39,270 bases of DNA from Nitrosomonas sp. (lineage in GTDB: Bacteria > Pseudomonadota > Gammaproteobacteria > Burkholderiales > Nitrosomonadaceae): NCBI GenBank assembly GCA_021774055.1, contig JAJFJL010000189.1, positions 1 through 39,270 of the forward strand, read 5' to 3'. The translations under genes were made by a program, and so were the position numbers. Below the pieces are notes generated by a model, which was not told the origin of the DNA, made no database searches, and worked only from the letters and a program-made list of their open reading frames with translations. Each line of letters begins with the position of its first letter. The first letter of the stretch is position 1. This document shows positions 16,815 to 25,300 of the stretch, one piece after another.

Positions 16815-16858
16815 TCTAGATCCAATAAATGATCGTGCAGTGTGTAACAGATTGTTTA
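16815..16858. repeat. degenerate left end of the CCTAGATCC MITE
   Basis: CTAGATCC, then ATGATCGTGCAGTG and AACAGATTGTTT match the left arm of the complete elements. The right arm is missing. It marks the downstream edge of the sulfide module. Confidence 0.5.
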
Positions 16859-16875
16859 ATATTACAGATTGTAAA

Positions 16876-16892
16876 AACTTGAACGTCAAGTT
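16876..16892. promoter_or_regulatory. inverted repeat upstream of the FitA/VapC pair
   Basis: AACTTGA, ACG, TCAAGTT is a perfect 7-bp inverted repeat about 90 bases upstream of the antitoxin start. It may be the operator for TA autorepression. Confidence 0.35.
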
Positions 16893-16982
16893 ATAGGAAA
16901 CCAATTATGATTGACATTATTCGAATGAATGCATAGCATGAGGGAACTTTGCAATCATATTGTGCTTTCTGGAGAATAAAGA

Positions 16983-17243
16983 ATGGGTTCACTTTCAATT
17001 CGTGGTATTGATAACAACTTATCAGAACAACTCAAAAAAAATGCTTCTGCAGAGCAGAAGAGCGTAAATCAACTTGTTATTGACATTTTAAAACAGCATC
17101 TTGGAATAATTAAACATAAAAAGTTTACTCGAAGTTATAGCGACCTAGATCAGCTCTTCGGTAGTTGGGATAATGAATCTTTTGACGCGATTAAAGAAAA
17201 AATTGACTCTGAGCGTAATATTGATGATGAGCTTTGGAAATGA
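16983..17243 (+). CDS. FitA-type antitoxin (ribbon-helix-helix)
   Basis: An 86-residue protein with an N-terminal ribbon-helix-helix (SLSIRGIDNNLSEQLKKNA, then KSVNQLVIDILKQHL) that should bind DNA. An acidic C-terminal tail (DQLFGSWDNESFDAIKEKID) should wrap the toxin. It has GGAG upstream. Its TGA overlaps the toxin ATG as ATGA, so the pair is translationally coupled. Confidence 0.85.
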   Translation: MGSLSIRGIDNNLSEQLKKNASAEQKSVNQLVIDILKQHLGIIKHKKFTRSYSDLDQLFGSWDNESFDAIKEKIDSERNIDDELWK

Positions 17244-17659
17244 ATAAAGTACTAATTGATACCAATATTTATTCTCATGCAATGCGTGGAAATAATGAAG
17301 TAACCAGTTATTTAAGGCAGGTTACAGATATTGGCATCTCATCCATTTCTATTGGAGAGTTATTATCTGGGTTTCAAGCTGGAAATAAAGAAAGTATTAA
17401 CCGCCAGGAATTAAATGTCTTTTTGGATTCACCCCGAGTCACTCTTTATTATGTTGATGAGGTAGTAGCCGAATTCTATAGCTCCATTCTTAACCAACTT
17501 AAAAAACAAGGCACTCCAATTCCAACAAACGATATTTGGATTGCCGCTATAGCTTTGCAGCAAGGTTTACCTATTTATACTTTTGACCAACACTTCGAAA
17601 ATATTGCGGGTTTGTTAAGGAGTGTGCATGTAGTAATATTGCAAGACGCAGCCATATGA
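17240..17659 (+). CDS. VapC/FitB-type PIN-domain toxin
   Basis: A 139-residue PIN ribonuclease, with acidic catalytic residues in LIDTNIY, ISIGELLSGF, PTNDIWIAA and TFDQHF as usual for VapC. Such toxins cleave tRNA or rRNA and block translation until neutralised. ATG 17240 (MNKVLIDTN) overlaps the antitoxin stop; a TTG two codons earlier is less likely. A second TA operon follows after 43 bases. Confidence 0.88.
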   Translation: MNKVLIDTNIYSHAMRGNNEVTSYLRQVTDIGISSISIGELLSGFQAGNKESINRQELNVFLDSPRVTLYYVDEVVAEFYSSILNQLKKQGTPIPTNDIWIAAIALQQGLPIYTFDQHFENIAGLLRSVHVVILQDAAI

Positions 17660-17702
17660 ATTACATTGCATCATATTCTATTCATTAAGGAGGTATTAAT
17701 TA

Positions 17703-17963
17703 ATGTCTAATGTTACCGTTCAATCTAGAATTAGGCCTGAACTCAAAGAAGAAGCAGAGGCAGTATTTTCGGCAATAGGCTTGAGTACTGCTGATGCTAT
17801 CCGCATGTTTCTACAACAATCAGTCAATGTTGGAGGGTTACCTTTTCGACCAACTGCGAAATCACCTAATGCCGAAACTCTTGAAGCCATGGAAGAATTA
17901 GCAAAAGGAGATAAAAAGAAATTTAATGATACGAAAAAATTCTATGATGACTTAGGTATTTAG
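17703..17963 (+). CDS. RelB/DinJ-family antitoxin
   Basis: An 86-residue antitoxin. The N-terminal ribbon-helix-helix (VTVQSRIRPELKEEAEAVF, then GLSTADAIRMFLQQSV) and the GGLPFRP motif are typical of DinJ. The start has AAGGAGG upstream. The YafQ-type toxin begins three bases after its stop. Confidence 0.9.
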   Translation: MSNVTVQSRIRPELKEEAEAVFSAIGLSTADAIRMFLQQSVNVGGLPFRPTAKSPNAETLEAMEELAKGDKKKFNDTKKFYDDLGI

Positions 17964-17966
17964 TTC

Positions 17967-18245
17967 ATGTATGGCTTTACACGATCATCGAAATTCCGGC
18001 GTGATATACGGCGCTGTAAACGTCAACAAAAGGATATGGATAAATTCAAAGTCATCCATGAGTTGTTAATCATGGGAGAAGAACTTCCGCCCAAAAACAA
18101 AGACCACCGGCTAATTGGAAATTGGCAAAACTATAGAGAATGTCATATCGAACCAGATTGGCTTCTTATTTACCTAATCAATGACAATGAAAACATTATT
18201 GAGTATGTTCGCACAGGTAACCATATAGATTTATTCAGCAAGTAG
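17967..18245 (+). CDS. YafQ-family mRNA interferase toxin
   Basis: A 92-residue RelE-fold toxin of the YafQ type. Catalytic-type residues are visible in KDHRLIGNW, NYRECHIEPDWLLIY and RTGNHIDLF (histidines and aspartate as in YafQ). It should cleave mRNA in the ribosome. It is paired with the DinJ-like antitoxin directly upstream and forms a tandem with the FitA/VapC module. Confidence 0.9.
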   Translation: MYGFTRSSKFRRDIRRCKRQQKDMDKFKVIHELLIMGEELPPKNKDHRLIGNWQNYRECHIEPDWLLIYLINDNENIIEYVRTGNHIDLFSK

Positions 18246-18246
18246 C

Positions 18247-18322
18247 CTGGATGTAGCGTAGCGGAAGAATCCGGGGTTGCAATATAGGGGATTTACCCTG
18301 GATTACGCTACGCTATATCCAG
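18247..18322. repeat. 76-bp inverted repeat (CTGGATGTAGCG type)
   Basis: Arms CTGGATGTAGCGTAGCG and CGCTACGCTATATCCAG flank AATCCGGGG. It is related to the repeat at 26448-26554, and to a half copy near 28517-28550. It lies between converging genes and could act as a two-way terminator. Confidence 0.65.
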
Positions 18323-18330
18323 TCTACGAG

Positions 18331-20253
18331 CTAAAAATAAACATTAACTGCAAAAATTCCCTCATTATTGTGATCATATCTATTTAATTCCAATCGCAGA
18401 TCAAGATCTTGGGATAATGAATATCTAGTTTCAAGATGTGATGTGAAAAAACGTTTACTATCGCCAAAGACAAAAACCTGATAACTGCTGGCCATTTTTA
18501 CTTTTATGTTTTCAGTAATGTCATAGAACAAGCCGATTTCAGCATCACCACCAAGACGATAATTTTGTTGCAAATTACCAGAGAATTCAGTTTTTAAATC
18601 TACAAAAGAAAATAATAGAAGTGGCGAGAAATATTCTGGTCGGTAAGAAATTCCTCTGCCATAACTCCCCTTGTAGGAATTGCAATAATTACAATCATGG
18701 TCTCTTAGCGTGTCGACCTCCAGAGCCAAACGCCAAGAAGGTTTAACAAATAATGGGTCATAAGGATTGAGCGATGTAATAGAAAGAATTTTCGCTCGAT
18801 CCAACCTTACTCGCTCAGTTTCTAGAAAGTAACGTAGTTTGAAATCCATAAAAATGATTTCTGAATCTTTGTCATACCCTGCATCTCTTGCCATTAAATC
18901 ATGGTAGGCCGGACGGTAAGCGAATTCTAGAAAAGGTTCGTGGTCATTGTGCCCCATGCCGAGCCGAAAACGATCCGCCCCATGACCCTGATCTGGTGGT
19001 GTGGAAAAAAGGGTTGCCAAGTCATTTTCGGTATCAGTCGATTGTAAACGACTTCTGGCCAAAAGAATTGAATGGGGAATTTTTACCTCTTTACCGTCTT
19101 CTTCTTGCATGCTTTTATGCTGAAGAAGATCCATATAGGCATTTAGTAACAGTGCTTGTGATGGGACAGGAAGTTCTTTGAAATCCAGGTTATCAGGTGT
19201 GATTTTTTCCTCTACCAGATTTTGAAAAATCTGTGTTTCATTAGAGGTCATCTTTAAACGTTTATGGTTCATTTGATTGAGAACCGCAGGTCGATATACG
19301 ATGTTCTTTACTAAATCTTCTTGAGCTAAAACAATTTTGACTGTATCGGCAGGGATAACACTAAACAAGAATTGATCTTTTAATCGTAGGTCTGGGTTAG
19401 CTATTTCCAGTAGGGATAGCACATGGTAGGAACAGTTTTCTTGGAAATAATAATAATCAAAATATGTTCCGCCCAGTTCCCATAAATGCAGAAGCATGAT
19501 ATTCAATTGATCTTCGGTGAATTTCAGCTCATATTCCCAAAGATCACGGCTTTCCCAATTATTGTATTCCTGTACTTTGGTGTAATACGGAAAAATTGCA
19601 AATCGTCCTTGGAACGAACCTACCAAGCCTTTTAAAGCATATAGCAAAGCATTTTCTGTATCTGGAATGGCAGCATAATTGGCAGCATAACTGATCAGTT
19701 TTTTATTATCTCCGGTTCTTCGGCTATCGATACGTACCAAAGTATGACCGAACATTGAAGCTGGGTTATTTAAAAAATAAGATGCAAATACTAGCGTTAC
19801 ACCAACTGGATCCAAGGTCTCAATCCAACGGTCTAGACGATCGCATTCTTGTGTTTTTAATCGGTTGGTGTCGAATGCTAGTTGCTGATTTAGCCATTTA
19901 AACCGGGCAGGGAAATTACACTGTGGATGCTCGTTATCTTCATCAATCTCAGCAAGTGGAACAAAGAAACTAGCAAGTGTTGCAGCTAACTCTGCTTCAG
20001 GGTCAGTTTTTCCTTGTTGAGAATTAAAGAATTCCATTCCATCTGCTTCACTGACCACACCACCAAAGGTTTTTTTGTTGTATTTTACTAATAAATTCCA
20101 GGAACGTTGTTCACTAAGTTTGTTTTCTTTAGCCTGTTGCTGCAGTTCAGCCAAATAACTTACGCTTTCTTCAACTCTATCTTGGGAATTAGCAAGGCCA
20201 GAAAACAAGCAAAGCCACAAAATAAACCCTACTGCAAGGTGAGCATGTGGCAC
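18331..20253 (-). CDS. DUF4105 (Lnb N-terminal-like) envelope protein
   Basis: A 640-residue exported protein: signal peptide (1-23), then the DUF4105 domain with H170 (SMFGHTLVRID) and C274 (QENCSYHVLSLLE), likely a cysteine-dependent active site. The C-terminal part is beta-rich and ends VNVYF, as in an outer-membrane barrel. DUF4105 has recently been linked to lipoprotein N-acylation (Lnb); whether this member does that is unknown. The start is GTG, since no ATG precedes the signal peptide. A DUF3015 gene lies 88 bases upstream on the same strand, a pairing seen in other proteobacteria. Confidence 0.85.
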   Translation of the reverse strand: MPHAHLAVGFILWLCLFSGLANSQDRVEESVSYLAELQQQAKENKLSEQRSWNLLVKYNKKTFGGVVSEADGMEFFNSQQGKTDPEAELAATLASFFVPLAEIDEDNEHPQCNFPARFKWLNQQLAFDTNRLKTQECDRLDRWIETLDPVGVTLVFASYFLNNPASMFGHTLVRIDSRRTGDNKKLISYAANYAAIPDTENALLYALKGLVGSFQGRFAIFPYYTKVQEYNNWESRDLWEYELKFTEDQLNIMLLHLWELGGTYFDYYYFQENCSYHVLSLLEIANPDLRLKDQFLFSVIPADTVKIVLAQEDLVKNIVYRPAVLNQMNHKRLKMTSNETQIFQNLVEEKITPDNLDFKELPVPSQALLLNAYMDLLQHKSMQEEDGKEVKIPHSILLARSRLQSTDTENDLATLFSTPPDQGHGADRFRLGMGHNDHEPFLEFAYRPAYHDLMARDAGYDKDSEIIFMDFKLRYFLETERVRLDRAKILSITSLNPYDPLFVKPSWRLALEVDTLRDHDCNYCNSYKGSYGRGISYRPEYFSPLLLFSFVDLKTEFSGNLQQNYRLGGDAEIGLFYDITENIKVKMASSYQVFVFGDSKRFFTSHLETRYSLSQDLDLRLELNRYDHNNEGIFAVNVYF

Positions 20254-20341
20254 AAAAAAAGACCTGTAAGAGCAGAATTATAAAATTAGGCGAGTAGGTA
20301 GATACAGGCAGGTTTCTGCCCATATCGTTAACAAATTATGA

Positions 20342-20851
20342 TTAATTCAATGCAGATACCGTAATACTGCAGGCTTTTGCCAGTTTATCATGAGAAGTTA
20401 ATTCGTTCTCTAACTGACCAAGCAATTCTGCCGAAGTAGTTTGATCATTAATTACCAAATACTCAAACTTCTCCTGGGTCATTGTGCCGAACGCTTGATG
20501 CGATTCTGTGGAACACTGATACAAGCTGGCCAATGTGGACAGATTTTCACCTTGACCTTGCGCCATTTCCTTAACAAGACTAGTGTAGTTCTCTTGTGCA
20601 AAAACCTCTCGTTCTTTGCTAAGTTTTATCAGTCCATTATCCTCACAGTTTGATGTTCCAGAAGTGATTCCGAAGGTTTGAGACCCAGAGGTTCCATTGG
20701 TTGTAGCGGCAAAAACTTGTTTCATGCCTGATTCTGATCCGATGACTATAGAGCCTAATCCACAACCTGCTGAACCATATCCAGCGGCAAAAACAGTAAC
20801 AGGAAGTGAAAGCAAGAAAGCTACCGTCATAGTTTGACTAAATTTTTTCAT
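20342..20851 (-). CDS. DUF3015 secreted/periplasmic protein
   Basis: A 169-residue protein with a clear signal peptide (residues 1-22, cleavage after VFA), then AGYGSAGCGLGSIV, a glycine-rich start typical of DUF3015. Later cysteines (SNC, YQC, KAC) could form disulfides. The function is unknown. AAGGA stands upstream of ATG 20851. It is likely co-transcribed with the DUF4105 gene, suggesting a shared envelope role. Confidence 0.83.
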   Translation of the reverse strand: MKKFSQTMTVAFLLSLPVTVFAAGYGSAGCGLGSIVIGSESGMKQVFAATTNGTSGSQTFGITSGTSNCEDNGLIKLSKEREVFAQENYTSLVKEMAQGQGENLSTLASLYQCSTESHQAFGTMTQEKFEYLVINDQTTSAELLGQLENELTSHDKLAKACSITVSALN

Positions 20852-21109
20852 ATTATTTTTTCCTTAAATGTATTTCATTATGTCCCAAACCAAAATCAAA
20901 ACACCCACAAATACCGCATGATTTTGTAAAGCACCTGAAAATATTTATAAGACTTCAGGAAAAAAGCCTAGCGGAAATAAGCACTCTTTCCATCTAAGTT
21001 TTATACTATTTAGTTTTCTGACTGTCAAATTCCACGATCAATTGTTACCAGAGAATGATCAGGAGGTAAAACAAACTGGGAGTTGTATCTAACTTGATAC
21101 GGCATCAAA

Positions 21110-21982
21110 CTACTTAATATAGTCCTCCCGCTTATCGTACGGTACTTGAACAGACTGTTTTACCTTGCTAGCAATATTTGCCAGGTAATTATCCATAAAA
21201 TGATCTTCTATACTTTCATTTCCGATATTCTCCCAGAAACTTCCTACTGATTCGCGCTCAGCATTATGCTCATCAAGATAAACAAAATGTTCACCTTCAA
21301 GTAAAATCACTTCATTACCTAAATGTTCATAGATACCATGCAAAGAATCTAATAAAGTGATAGGGGGAACCAGTGGTACCACATCATTTTTATCTACAAT
21401 ACGTGTCAATGGCAGAAAATCATAATGTTCGACACCACTTTTGTTGGTTACCTTGGGTTGGCCAAAATTGATGGAGTGTTCTAATTTAAAACCGTCTTTA
21501 TGTAGATACATCATTAGTAGCGTTGAAATTGCTGCTCCTAAAGAATGACCAGTGACATACACTGGTTGCTGTTTGTTGAGATGAGGTGATACATCGGCAT
21601 ACAGCTTTGTTGTATCGTCGTTAAACCCTTTATGTACACGGATATCAAGTTTATGGTTTTTCATCGTGACATAATCTGCATCCTCAAGAACATTCTTTAA
21701 GTTAGCAGTACCACGGACAGTAATTACTTGATATCCATTTTTTATATTTCGCTCAAGAAAATACTGTACTTCGGTGCCAGGAACTGTTGCGATACGGATA
21801 GTATCTTTGAATTCACTTTGAATTTCTTGATTCGTTTTATAATAAGCAGCTTTAGCGCGTTTGGCGTACCAGTTAATACAATCAAAATCAATTGGCTTTG
21901 TATCTGCGACTCCTCCAGATTGTTTGCTAGCTAATATTGTTTGGCAATGTATGTGATTAAAATCTATTGGTTGTATATCCAT
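21110..21982 (-). CDS. class 3 lipase-family alpha/beta hydrolase
   Basis: A 290-residue protein of the fungal-type class 3 lipase family (PF01764). The nucleophile elbow is VTGHSLGAA (S147). The aspartate is in the NDVVPLVPP block (D200) and the histidine in YEHLGNEV (H220), completing the triad. There is no evident signal peptide, so it is either cytoplasmic or exported by another route. The start at 21982 has GGAGT five bases upstream; a longer in-frame start at 22030 lies inside MITE DNA. The substrate is unknown: triacylglycerol, phospholipid or polyester are possible. Confidence 0.85.
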   Translation of the reverse strand: MDIQPIDFNHIHCQTILASKQSGGVADTKPIDFDCINWYAKRAKAAYYKTNQEIQSEFKDTIRIATVPGTEVQYFLERNIKNGYQVITVRGTANLKNVLEDADYVTMKNHKLDIRVHKGFNDDTTKLYADVSPHLNKQQPVYVTGHSLGAAISTLLMMYLHKDGFKLEHSINFGQPKVTNKSGVEHYDFLPLTRIVDKNDVVPLVPPITLLDSLHGIYEHLGNEVILLEGEHFVYLDEHNAERESVGSFWENIGNESIEDHFMDNYLANIASKVKQSVQVPYDKREDYIK

Positions 21983-21999
21983 AATTACTCCGTATAGGT

Positions 22000-22165
22000 T
22001 TAAGGGACGAGGAAATAATAATTTGTCCATTTATACTTGCCCTTTTACCCTGTTTTTTCGTTGGTCCTCCGGTTACATAGAATAACTATGCGCCCTACGG
22101 AACGTCTCAAATCAGAGCAAAATGACTTCGCCTAAATGGATAAATTATTATTTCCTAGTCCCTAA
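22000..22165. mobile_element. 166-bp MITE-like element with 33-bp inverted ends
   Basis: The ends begin TTAAGGGACGAGGAAATAAT and are mirrored at the right as ATTATTTCCTAGTCCCTAA, about 33 bp with two or three mismatches. The interior is non-coding. TCGTCCCTT pieces near 13640, 1772 and 36228 may be relics of the same family. It lies in the 413-bp gap between the divergent lipase and tamB genes. Confidence 0.65.
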
Positions 22166-22194
22166 GTTAAATTTCTATGGAATCTCCCATATAA

Positions 22195-22227
22195 CGTCAC
22201 TCCTGCTAAAAGCATGCAGGAATGACG
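22195..22227. repeat. small hairpin of the CGTCATTCCTGC family
   Basis: CGTCACTCCTGC and GCAGGAATGACG pair with one mismatch around a short loop. The adjacent 22228-22395 stretch is AT-rich, with no gene or clear promoter that I can identify. Confidence 0.6.
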
Positions 22228-22395
22228 GAAAGGGATGTCTTTAGGTAAGCCGGTATTTAACAAATAACAATAAATCGTTATCTTCTCTTAGTTCCTTATC
22301 CCGAACTCAGGGTAATATACTAAAATTATCAGTTTGTAGATGTGATAATTCCCACTCTGCTCTGCTTTTTTACTTTGGCGTAGGCCATCTTTACC

Positions 22396-25300
22396 ATGTC
22401 GACTAAAACAATTACCAAAAAATACCATACCTGGTTGTTACGTTTATTCTTTTTATTTGTCATGTTTATAACAATGCTGGGGGCTGGCGGGTACTGGTTG
22501 TTAACCACTACATCTGGTTTGCAATGGTTGTTATCAACCACATCACAGCTTAGTGCAGGTCGTATTTCCTTTACTGGTGTTGGTGGTACATTCAGCACAA
22601 TACGTGCCGAAGCTATTAATTTTGTCGATGATGAACAGCAATTTACTATCCAAGATTTTAAATTTGATTGGCAACCGTATGCTTTGTTTTCCGGTAAATT
22701 ACTGGTTAATCAATTGGCTGCTGAAGATGTTGAGGGTTTAGTAGTATCTTCTTCAGAACCATCCTCTTTACCTGAAAGCTTGCAGTTACCAATTTCATTA
22801 TCTATTCAGAAACTAGATATTGCTAGCTTACGTCTATTTGATGAAAAGTCTGATACACCTAATTTTGTTGCCAATAATTTATCACTACAGTTGGAAAGTG
22901 ATGGACAAATACATCATCTGTCTGATTTACAACTACATTCAGAATTTGGCAGTTTGCAAGTATCTGCTCAGATTGCAGGTGAGCAGCCTTTTGCTATATC
23001 AGCGCAGGCTAAACTAAGCACCAACGACTTACCTGTAACCTCTATTACAACTCTAATTACAGGCAACTTAGCTCAGCTTGATGTGAAGGTTGCTGCTACC
23101 AATGAAACGCTTAAAGGACGTGGTGCTGTACAGCTTCAACCGTTTGCTGATTTTCCAGTTACTAGCATGCAGCTGGCGATTACTGGGCTAAATCCAAATA
23201 CTTTTTCATCCTCAGCACCCACAGCTGATCTTACGTTACAGACTAAACTTAAGGAAAATAGTAAAGGACAGCTTGCTGGCAAATTGATGGTGAAGAATGA
23301 TGCTGCAGGATCATTTGATAATAATCAATTACCGATACGTGCAATTAACACAGATTTAAAATTGACAGCTGATTTTATACAACTTGAGCAGTTGTTATTA
23401 CGCTTAACTGATGATGGTTCTATTTCAGGTAATTTATCTTGGCAACATGAACTAGCTGCAGGAGTGGCTGATTTAACAGTTAGTAAACTTAATCCGCTGG
23501 CATTAGATGCACGCTTACAGGCGGCAAATATTAATGGCAAAATTCAATTAGATGGTGATACTGTTGTGCAACAAGGAAGCATTGCTTTAAATGATGAGTC
23601 GTTAAGTCTAGATGCAATTTTTATTCATAAGAATGAAGTTGTTACACTGAAAAAATTGCAATTAAAACGTAACCAATCGGTATTAACCGGAACTGGCGCA
23701 CTAAGCCTTGCTGAACAGCAAACCTATTATTTTGATGGAGAGATTGAAAAATTTAATCTTGCTGATTTTTTGCAGGCTCCACCTTCTAACTTAAATGCTC
23801 ATTTAAAAATAGCTGGTAAATTAACTCCTGATATCAGTGGCTCAGCACAATTTAAATTTAACAAAAGTCAACTGGATTCGCAGCCTGTCACAGGTAATGT
23901 GGCTGTTAAATTTAATACCTTTAAACAAGCTAAAGGGATAATTGCGCTACAAATTGGTGAGAATTCTATTCATGCTAAAGGTGGCTTTGGTAAACCAAAC
24001 GATCAACTGCAACTAGATATTGTCGCGCCTGATTTAAGCCAAATTGGTATGGGCCTTGCAGGTAGTTTTAATTTGCAGACTAACCTCTCAGGAAGTGTAA
24101 ATGCTCCTGAAATTCATTTTGACATGACTGGTAATAATCTTAAGTTACCAGGTGATCATGCTATTACCAGTTTAGTTGCGCAAGGTGGTTTGCATAACAA
24201 AATGATAGCGTTAAATATTACGCTTGATGATTATCAAATAGAAAATGAAACTAAGCTACAGCAACTAAATATTGTCATTGATGGGCAGCCATCAGAGCAC
24301 AAATTTACAGCAAATGCACAGATAGATGATGCTATCCAAATAAAACTCGCCGCAACAGGTGGATTAACTGCATTAGAACCTATTAATCTTGATTCGACAT
24401 GGAGCGGACAACTATCACAGTTATCGGTAACTGGCCCGTTTCCACTAGATTTAATCGCTGCAACCAAACTTAAACTAAGTAAAGAGCAAGTCTCCTTAGC
24501 TACCACAGAATTAACACTCGGCGGTGGGCAGGCAAAAATTAAAGAAACTCAATGGACACCACAAAAGTGGCACAGCCAAGGGAAATTCACTGGCATTTCT
24601 TTACGCCCAGATAGCGATGACACTGAGAATCAACCAGAATTGCAACTTGGTGGTGAATGGAATGTTACCTCGGCAGACAATTTAACTGGATTCTTAAATA
24701 TTGCACGTGAACAAGGTGACTGGGTTTTAACTGGAGAAACTCCATTACCACTTGGTTTGCAAACATTACAACTTGCTGCCAAAGCTAGTCAAGGAAATTT
24801 AAGTGCAGAATTAAAGGTAGTGGGCGAGCGAGTTGGGGTAACTAATGCGCGGATTAAACTACCATTGTCACATTCAGATGGCAGTTGGGGAATATCACCA
24901 AATGCAGCAATGGATGGCCAATTAGATATCAAGATAGATGATATAGCCTGGATTGGACAAGCTTTAGGAGAGAACATAAAAAGTGATGGTCAATTTGATT
25001 TGCAAGCAAAAATTGCTGGTACTTTAGAACAACCGGAACTACAGGGTGAGATTCATGGTGATAATTTGGCGCTGGAGCTATTAGAACACGGCATACAATT
25101 ACAACAAGGCAAACTGGAAGCCAAGTTTGATCAAGAATTATTACAGCTTAATCAGTTAAACTTTGTTTCTCCAGATGCGCCAGCACCTGATGATCCTTTG
25201 CTAGACAAACTGAAATTAAAACAAACCTCAGGTAAGCTTGCAATATCGGGCACTATTGGATTAGCTGGAAACGATAGTCAGTTAGAAATCAAGCTAGATC

